Below the pieces are notes generated by a model that saw nothing but the letters and a program-made list of their open reading frames with translations, did no database searches and had not been told where the DNA came from. 64,000 nucleotides of DNA from Macrophomina tecta (Eukaryota; Ascomycota; Dothideomycetes; Botryosphaeriales; Botryosphaeriaceae): contig JAKSGN010000006.1 in the NCBI GenBank assembly GCA_024180945.1, positions 1,984,001 through 2,048,000 of the forward strand. Direction: 5' to 3'. A program made the translations under genes and the position numbers. Shown one piece after another: positions 57,390-64,000 of this stretch; the stretch's first letter is position 1, and each line of letters starts with the position of its first letter.

Positions 57390-59300
57390 ATGGAGAAGCT
57401 CGAGAAGCTCAAGCACATGGTGCACCACCACCGGAAACGCAGCAGCCATGCGCCGTCCTTTTCGCTCAGCTCATTCCGCCATTGGGCCACCGCCTTCGTC
57501 GTGTGCGACTTCAACGTCGACGTCGGCCCCGAGGTCCTCATGGTCTACCCGCCCGGCACTGCTTTCTCGCAGGCCGATCTTACTGCAATATGCTTTAACA
57601 GGCAAGTCTCCGTCCCCGTCCTCTGCAACGCTGCTGCAAGGCCGGCTCCCATAGGGCTGCAACACGCGTGCCTGTCATCGAGAGTTGAAACAGCCGTCCC
57701 GACGTGGGTGCCGTGCCTCTTTTTGTTACGCTCACGTCCGGACGATTGCTTCAACGCTCTGCCCTCTTGGCTTTCCCTTGCAAGACCCACGAGCCAAGCC
57801 CCGTACTCGCCCACACGCTACCATCCAAGCAACCAAGCCGCCTTGTGACCGAGCCTTATGCATCCTGCGCATTTTGATCCTCCAATGGCGAATTTCTAAT
57901 GCCGCTGCAGCTTCCCCGAGCAACAGAACCCAGAGATGGGCAAAGACTTGACGTTCCAGTTCTCAATCAGAAATCGCTCTCCTGATGTGCTGCTAAGCTC
58001 GCCGTGTGCCCCTTATGGAAGCCCGAGCACCTTCTACGGGCACTGCCTGTTCCGTCAGGAGTTCGACGGAACGACCAAGCGGAGCTACAACCAGAAGAGC
58101 TTGGTCTTGATCTCAAACCACAATTTTCCAACCTTTTTCACGAGACTGCTGCAGCAAATGACCAGCTCCGGGGTCTTGTGCGACCCTAACACATTTGAGG
58201 CCGCCATTTCTCAGATAGCCTCTTGGAAAAGCCCCTCTGTCGGCCGCCATGAATTGCCATTCCTCGGTACTCTGTTAGTCCTCGAAATGTACGTGCCTCA
58301 CTTCTACGAGTCAGAAGGGGAACGAGAAACGATTCGCTAATATCGTGGAAGTGCGCCACACATGGCCTTCGCTCTCCAGGGAGTGGACTTGCCGCAGAAT
58401 GAACGCCCAGGCAGCGTTGCAATCCCCATATTTGCCTACCAACCAACAGCTTCCTGGTCACGATTGATTCCCTACCTCTCCTCATTATCAGAACTGTATA
58501 CAGTTTACGAGAAGATGCTGCTCTGCGAGAATGTTGTCGTTATTGCGAAGAGCCCGCAGACGTGCAGTGATACCGTATCAGCGCTGGTTGACTTGATTCG
58601 ACCTATTCCCTACGCTGGGGAAATCAAGCCGTATCTGACCATGCAGTCCGAGTTCTGTGTCGCTGGCTTCAACGGAGGGACCTCTAGGCACTTCATTGTT
58701 GGCATTACGAATCCCTTCCTTCTGAAGAGGATTCTGGATGCTGCGAAAACTAGTGGAAGTACAACTCCTTACGTTCTGTACCTGCACAGCACCGGCTCCC
58801 CCGTCCCCGTCAGGCCATCGATCTCGCAGCCTGCGTGCCCGCCGGGATTCGATATCCCCGGAGGAATCGAGGCGGGTCATCCGGTCAAGAAACACCTCAA
58901 GCCGGACCGTGTATTCCTGGAGGAGCTGGATAGCAAGCAGAGGCTTGGCAGGACGGGTTCCGACACGATCGGACCTTTAGTCCGGCGGCACTTCGCAGAG
59001 CTGACAGCCCAGTTTCTTTCTCCGATTATCAGATACCTGGCAACAGGAATGTCTCCAACGGTGGCGTCACCTGGTGGCAACCCTGCCTACGCCAACTTCT
59101 CGCAACCGGATTTCCTGAACAGTCTATCAAAATACGGCACTTCGATCAAACTCCGCGGTCAGGGACCCTTGCAGCGGCATAGGACCCGTGATGCATTGTA
59201 TGGAGAATTCTGCCTGTCACCAAATTTTTACTCGCATCTGGAAATGAAACTTAGCCTTGAAAAGGAAGCTTCCGTGGGTTTGCTTAACGGTCCAAGGTAA
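57390..59300 (+). CDS. DENN domain protein, DENND6/FAM116 type
   Basis: Three exons: 57390-57601, 57911-58288 and 58352-59300; 512 aa as drawn. Proteins of this family are exchange factors for Rab GTPases (Rab14 in animals) in endocytic recycling. The N-terminus has AFVVCDFNVDVGPEVLMVYPPG and, across the first intron, CFNSFPEQQNPEMG. The DENN core runs through GHCLFRQEFDGTTKRSYNQKS, then PIFAYQPTASW and VVVIAKSPQTCSDTVSALVDLIRPIPYAGEIKPYLTM. The first intron (309 nt) has a GC donor (AG/GCAAGT) and is much longer than others here. The final codons contain another GTAAGC donor (59297), so a further exon may replace the last two codons. Family is likely; the partner Rab is unknown. Confidence 0.82.
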
Positions 59301-59522
59301 GCGCAAATGTGTACGGGCTGTCATGAGACTTGGCGTCTATTGGTGGAATTCGAATGGTGTGGCTCGGAAAGATGGACCGCAGGCCCTATGCGATGCAGCG
59401 ATTTCATTTAGACCACGACTGAACGGCAGCATAGCAATTTGCATCCGGATGCAGCAAATCCAGTACCACTTTGAACCAGCGAAGACCCGATCCCATGGTA
59501 TTTTGATTCCTCATCGTTCACA

Positions 59523-61011
59523 ATGGTCGCGAAGCTTATCTCGTATTTTGCTGCGCTGCTCCTCCCTGTTATCGACGCTTCTCCTGTGAAGCGCCTTGAC
59601 AATGGCGTTGGCGTGACTCCAGCTCTGGGTTGGAACAACTACAACGCTGGTCTCTCGGCGAGTGCCGATTCAGCACTGGCAGCAGCGAATGCTTTTATCC
59701 AGCTCGGCTTGAAGGATCTCGGTTACGAATACATCAACCTGGACGATGGCTGGTCGACCATGACTCGAGACGCGGATGGGAATCTCGTGGCTGATCCAAA
59801 CAAATTCCCAAACGGAGTCAAGAACGTCTCCGACCAAATCCATGCCCTGGGTTTCAAGTTTGGGTTATACGGCGACTCTGGAACCGCAACCTGCGCCGGC
59901 TTTCCTGGATCCCAAGGCTATGAAGAGCAGGATGCGAAGCTGCTAGCATCATGGGGAGTCGACTACTGGAAGTACGATAACTGCAATACGCCTTCTGGTG
60001 ACTCACAGCCACGGTACGAGACAATGCGTGACGCTCTCCTCGCCACCGGCCACGACATTGTGTACTCTTTGTGCTAATGGGGAGTAGACTCTGTCTGGAC
60101 GTGGGGCGCGAGCATGGGAAATTCTTGGCGCGTCGGAGGGGATATTACCAACAACTGGAACTCAGTGGCCAGTATAGCTGCTTCAAACGCTGGCATAACG
60201 TCCTACTCTGCACCTGGAGGCTTCAACGACTACGACATGCTTGAGATCGGGAACGGCAAACTTACCGCAGCGAAGGAGCGTGCGCATTTCGGCCTCTGGG
60301 CCATCTGCAAATCCCCGCTCCTTCTTGGAACTGACTTGACGAAGATAGCGAACACGAGTCTGGCCGTGATCAGGAACTCTGCGGTCATCGCAGTCAATCA
60401 GGACTCTCTTGGACGTGCTGCGTCGACTTTCACGCCATCTGGCGAGACTGCTCCGACCAATGGCAAGCTGTATCCATATTGGGCAGGACAACTGAGCGAT
60501 GGTTTTATCGTGGCCTTGGTCGCAGCAGATGGTGCGGGAACACTTAGTGCCAGTTTCGCGGATGTGCCGGATCTTGGTGCGGGGACGTACAGTTGGACAG
60601 AGCTGTACAGTGGCAAGACTGGGCAGGGCGATGGTGTGAGTTGGACGTTCGAGGTAGAGCACGACATGGCCATCTTCAAGGTCACTGGGAAGGTTCCAGC
60701 AACGAGCCCAACAAGCGCGGCAACCAGCTCGAGCAGATCGACAAAAGCCACGGCTGCGAGTTCAACGGCTAAAACAACGTCAAGCACCAGCAAGTCAACG
60801 GCGGCGCCAGCAAGCACGACGCAGGCGGGGACAGTTGGCCAGTGGGGTCAGTGTGGAGGGCTGGGCTACTCTGGGCCCACCGCAGTAAGCCGGATCCCCA
60901 TCCCTCCCTAGAAACACTCCAGAACATTCGGGCTGACATCTAGCGTGCATACAGTGCGCAAGCACATATACATGCCAGGAGCAGAATTCGTACTATTCTC
61001 AGTGTTTGTGA
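59523..61011 (+). pseudogene. GH27 alpha-galactosidase with CBM1, interrupted by one in-frame stop
   Basis: The enzyme removes terminal alpha-galactose from oligosaccharides and galactomannans and would be secreted. A signal peptide (MVAKLISYFAALLLPVIDAS) ends near a KR site. The GH27 barrel follows with LGWNNYN, INLDDGW, and the nucleophile Asp152 in YWKYDNCN. At codon 185 (60075-60077) the family Glu of SLCEWGV is replaced by TAA. Beyond it the same frame is fully open: WGVDSVWTWG, acid/base Asp207 in WRVGGDI, GGFNDYDMLE, CKSPLLLGTDL, and a Ser/Thr linker. A C-terminal cellulose-binding CBM1 (GQWGQCGGLGYSGPT...ASTYTCQEQNSYYSQCL) is completed by a 70-nt intron (60885-60954). No other damage is seen. 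A 184-aa fragment would lack half the active site. Confidence 0.85.
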
Positions 61012-62454
61012 TGACGATGTTCTCAGGCGGGCCCTATTTAGTTCCACTGTTCATGCAGTTTCCTATACTAGCTATCCGATAACGTCTCTCCAGAAACGAT
61101 TGGCAGACAGGGGCGGTATTCTACGGAGGCTGGTTTCATGCATGGACGCATCCCCACCTGGTGAGCGACGTCATACGCCAATGCCAATGGCTCCGGAGCG
61201 CGCGGAGCATACGTAAAAAACCGGCTGTTGAACGCGCCTCTGGCTGCCTCAGAAAAAGCGGAGTTTTCGCAGCGTCCAACAACGCGGCGGCGAAGCTCCT
61301 TCCCGTTTGGTGGACGGGGCGTCCTGCCAGCGAGCTACGCCGTTCGCGTCGTGAGTCGTGTGGTGGCTGCTCCTTCGCCGCCCTCGCGCGAGCGATTCCC
61401 GGAACCGCATGGCTGGATGTAGGAACGCGTTTTCCCGTGCGGCAGAAGACGCAGGAGAAGCTCCCGTCGTCACGCTCGGTCGGCCAGGTACGTTCAGAAG
61501 CGTGCGCATGGAATGGCGGCGTGCTGCTCGGGGCCTGGAGCAGATCAACGTGGCTGCAGGGTGCATCAACCGGCCTCCCTTGGGCCAGGCATTTTGTTCT
61601 GCGTGTGCCGAAAGCCTACACGACTCGGAAGATGGCGTGCGTCCGGCGCAGCGCCGTGGTCGGGTGCCTCGCGCGGGAAGAGGAGCGGTTGGAGGCTCGC
61701 GTGCCCAGGCCAGCGCCCGGCGGCCGGCTCCAATTTCGGCGGCGGTTCTTTTGCAGATCGGCAGAGGCCAGCGAGCAGCCAGCGCGGGCAGGCAGCCTGA
61801 TGACAGCAGCAGCAGCTGTCGGCCGCAACGACGTGACGAGGCAAGCGAACGGCAAAGATGAAACTTGCCCGCTGCTGCGAGGCCTTTTGCACCATTACTC
61901 GGCAGCCGTCCGATCGGGAAGCGCCGTCCGCGTAGCCCCCCTAATGCGCAGGTGCACGTTCTCAAACCGAGCCAGCCCACCCCAAGCCTGCATCCCATCC
62001 CATTCCCATTCCTCTCCGCACCACAAGCCCTGGATCTCCCTGGCCGGCCCAGACCACCCACCTTGCCCTTCCCTTTTTCTGGCCCGCCTCCCGCTCACCA
62101 CCAGTCCTTCGTTTGACCCAAGCTCGTCCCCGCTGCTGCCCTCCGCTCCCAGCCCTCACATCCTCACCGCACCTCCGCACCGCTCGTCACCACCCGAACA
62201 GCCGGCTGATCTCCCTAGAGACCGCCTCGCCAGCCAGCCTCTTGCCTGATAGTCCGGAGATCTTCAATCTCCCCATCTCCGCCTAGCGTATTGTTTCGGC
62301 GCACCACTCGCGCCTGCTTATCTTCGCCCTTGATTGCTCTCGCCTCTCGCGGCCCGTTGAACCACTCTTCCGAATCACACCTGCGTAAACTCTCCTCCAG
62401 CCCTACCACGCCCTCTCTTGACACCAACAACCACTCACCTCTCCATCACGCGCC
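61012..62454. other. Intergenic, long plus-strand ORF rejected
   Basis: A 362-codon frame covers 61161-62249 but has no domain, is Arg/Ser/Pro-rich and lies in GC-rich sequence where long frames arise by chance. The right part is pyrimidine-rich, typical of a promoter and 5' UTR for the small gene downstream. Confidence 0.5.
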
Positions 62455-62772
62455 ATGGGTCTCTTCGAGAAGTTGCAAGCCAGTCAGTGCCCCTCCCTCC
62501 CCTCAGGGACCCAGTGCGCTTTACGCAGACATTACTGACATGCGACTGCCCTCCCAGAGCTTGAGCTCTACCGCCTCGAGCAGCGGTACACGCGCCGTGA
62601 CAAGCGCACCACCTTCATCAGCGACGCGCGATATGTCGACGGCGAGTACGTCTACGGCAGCAGCCCGTCGTCACCCTACTCCAGCACCTCGAGCTCGACC
62701 ACCAGCCGCCGCTGGAGCAAGATGCCTACTGCTGCCGTCCGCGAGTTCACCGGCAGGTCAGGGCGGGCATAG
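62455..62772 (+). CDS. Conserved 80-aa fungal protein of unknown function
   Basis: Two exons: 62455-62482 (28 nt) and 62558-62772 with a 75-nt intron (GTCAGT...CTCCCAG). The join gives MGLFEKLQAKLELYRLEQRY, after which the chain continues with TRRDKRTTF and ISDARYVDGEYVYG. The middle is a Ser-rich stretch and the end is basic. Length, charge pattern and the Glu/Arg-rich helix match a small protein I have seen annotated as hypothetical in many filamentous ascomycetes. There is no signal peptide or membrane segment, and I cannot give a role. It is easily missed because each exon alone looks trivial. Confidence 0.8.
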
Positions 62773-64000
62773 GCTCGTTTCACCCTAAGCGAACCCCTGG
62801 CTGCAAGCGAAATGCATTCGCAAGAGGGCTGAAGACACCAAATGGTCTACCCGTCGTGGGGATGAGGCACGAAAGAGGAGGGGAAATGGGGAAGCCGAGG
62901 CTGTGGTGATGTAAAATAGAGGAGGGAAGCGGCGGCGCCGTTTATTGGAAGAGGACCGATGATGAACTCACTCATTTCGTCACTTCGTCGCACCTCGAGT
63001 GGAAGAAAACCAAAAACAAAACTCGGACGACCACGACGGCCATGGCTGCAGCTGCCCGCCTGGAGCGAGTGGACGAGAACAAAAGGAGGCCCAGCACCGA
63101 CGGCACTCCTGTAACGATTTATCTGAACCATTTGCGCGCAATTTTCTTGGACGTATCTCTTACGATCGTCTGCAGCGGAGGAACATTCCAAAAAGGTTCT
63201 ATTCTGGCATTTATCACGGATGAGAGTCGAGCCAGACTGGCTTCTCTCCGTATGGGCATTTTTGCATGAGCATTCTCTTCGCCCTTCTTTCATCAGCTAT
63301 TTCTGCATACTGGTTTAATGAGCACAAGATTCAGCATTTGGGTCGACGCAACGAACTACACATCCCTGTTTCGACCTTTTCTCCTTCCCTTTCTTTCATT
63401 CCCTCCGGTCGACTGTTCTTGTTATTCCCTCTCAATCAGTAAAGCACACGCTTCGACACCGAGGTCTAGCTAGAGCTGGAAGCTGGAAGTCAGTAGCTGT
63501 GTACTGCCGAGTTGATCAAACTGGCGACGCAACGAATAGAGACGTTTGAGACACTACTGCATGCATGGTTCATCGGAAGATTACATTTGCTGTGACTGCG
63601 TTGGAACGCAAGTATTCCCACACTATACCACACTGTACCCCACCAAACCCACCATATGCCGATCTCTTTCTCCGCAGTACGCATGACGGTGGCAATTCAG
63701 TGACGAAAGAAAGGCGTCCAGTGGTAATAAGGCCGATTCACCACAAGCTGATCGGTCCGCCAAGAGGAATGCGGGGAGTTTCCCGATAACGGGGATCATG
63801 TAGGTGAGCGTCCACGAGCGTGTGTCTAACATTACACGCGACTCGTCTCATTGGTGCTAGCTGCTCATGATGAGTGGTCTTGTTCTTTTTGCCTCTTGCT
63901 GATCTGTTGTCTTATATGCTGACTTATGATTACTCCGCTGCGCGACTGAGGCCGGGGCACGCGTGCTTGTCAAGGCACAGCCAAGGATGATGTCTCTGGT
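62773..64000. other. Intergenic to window end, no gene recognised
   Basis: Short frames only on both strands; none shows a known motif. The first 200 bases are probably 3' UTR of the 80-aa gene. The edge may include the flank of a gene outside the window. Confidence 0.5.

Noticed and set aside
59294..59420. Extra 3' exon of the DENND6-like gene
   Set aside because: GTAAGC donor is good, but no acceptor gave a convincing continuation; kept only as an alternative to the stop at 59300.
60052..60090. Short intron removing the TAA in the GH27 gene
   Set aside because: GTACTC...GTAG would be only 26 nt, too short for splicing, and would delete conserved residues YSLCEWG.
61161..62249. 362-codon plus-strand open frame
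   Set aside because: No domain or signal; Arg/Ser/Pro-rich, in GC-rich sequence with comparable frames on the other strand (61249-62061). Its 3' half is promoter-like pyrimidine-rich DNA.

Overview
The window is a 64-kb stretch of nuclear DNA from a filamentous ascomycete (Pezizomycotina). The evidence is the gene set (DENND6-like DENN protein, GH128 and GH27 secreted hydrolases with Ser/Thr linkers and a fungal CBM1, a Pezizomycotina-type 80-aa protein) and the introns, mostly 47-75 nt with GTNNGT donors and a CTAAC/CTGAC branch site. A dothideomycete is my guess from overall feel; the sequence does not settle it. Exon structures below were built by hand from splice consensus, reading frame and family alignment from memory; no search was run.

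Layout. 1.0-2.6 kb: SUA5 (tRNA t6A synthesis), minus. 4.4-4.8 kb: small Cys/His-rich protein, minus. 5.3-15.5 kb: a head-to-head pair, CwfJ/CWF19-like protein (minus) and the giant UTP20 (plus), sharing a 368-bp promoter with a PAC-type ribosome-biogenesis element. 15.5-20.0 kb: gene-poor, rich in simple repeats. 20.0-22.3 kb: C2H2 transcription factor, minus. 24.1-26.9 kb: SEC24 (COPII), minus, with a 12-nt last exon. 27.6-28.0 kb: a 421-bp MITE-like element. 28.5-30.5 kb: MPE1 (mRNA 3'-end processing), minus. 30.5-36.9 kb: gene-poor, but holding the wreck of a formate/nitrite (FNT) transporter at 32.0-33.6 kb. 36.9-38.5 kb: secreted GH128 glucanase, minus. 38.5-43.3 kb: gene-poor. 43.3-46.1 kb: cullin-3, minus, head-to-head with mitochondrial ZIM17 at 46.6-47.2 kb. 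47.7-49.2 kb: secreted Ser/Thr-rich protein, minus. 50.5-53.0 kb: kinesin-10-like motor, plus. 53.7-56.8 kb: VAC14, minus, head-to-head with a DENND6-like gene at 57.4-59.3 kb. 59.5-61.0 kb: GH27 alpha-galactosidase with CBM1, broken by one in-frame TAA. 62.5-62.8 kb: conserved 80-aa fungal protein.

This is a typical euchromatic housekeeping segment: translation and ribosome production (SUA5, UTP20), RNA processing (CWF19-like, MPE1), membrane traffic (SEC24, VAC14, DENND6), protein quality and turnover (ZIM17, CUL3) and chromosome motion (kinesin). Wall and secreted carbohydrate enzymes lie between them. No secondary-metabolite cluster, CRISPR, rRNA or convincing tRNA was seen. The most notable points are the decayed FNT transporter, the single-stop alpha-galactosidase, the MITE, the tiny exons, a GC-AG intron, and two uncharacterised small proteins. 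I did not find a clearly new multi-gene system.
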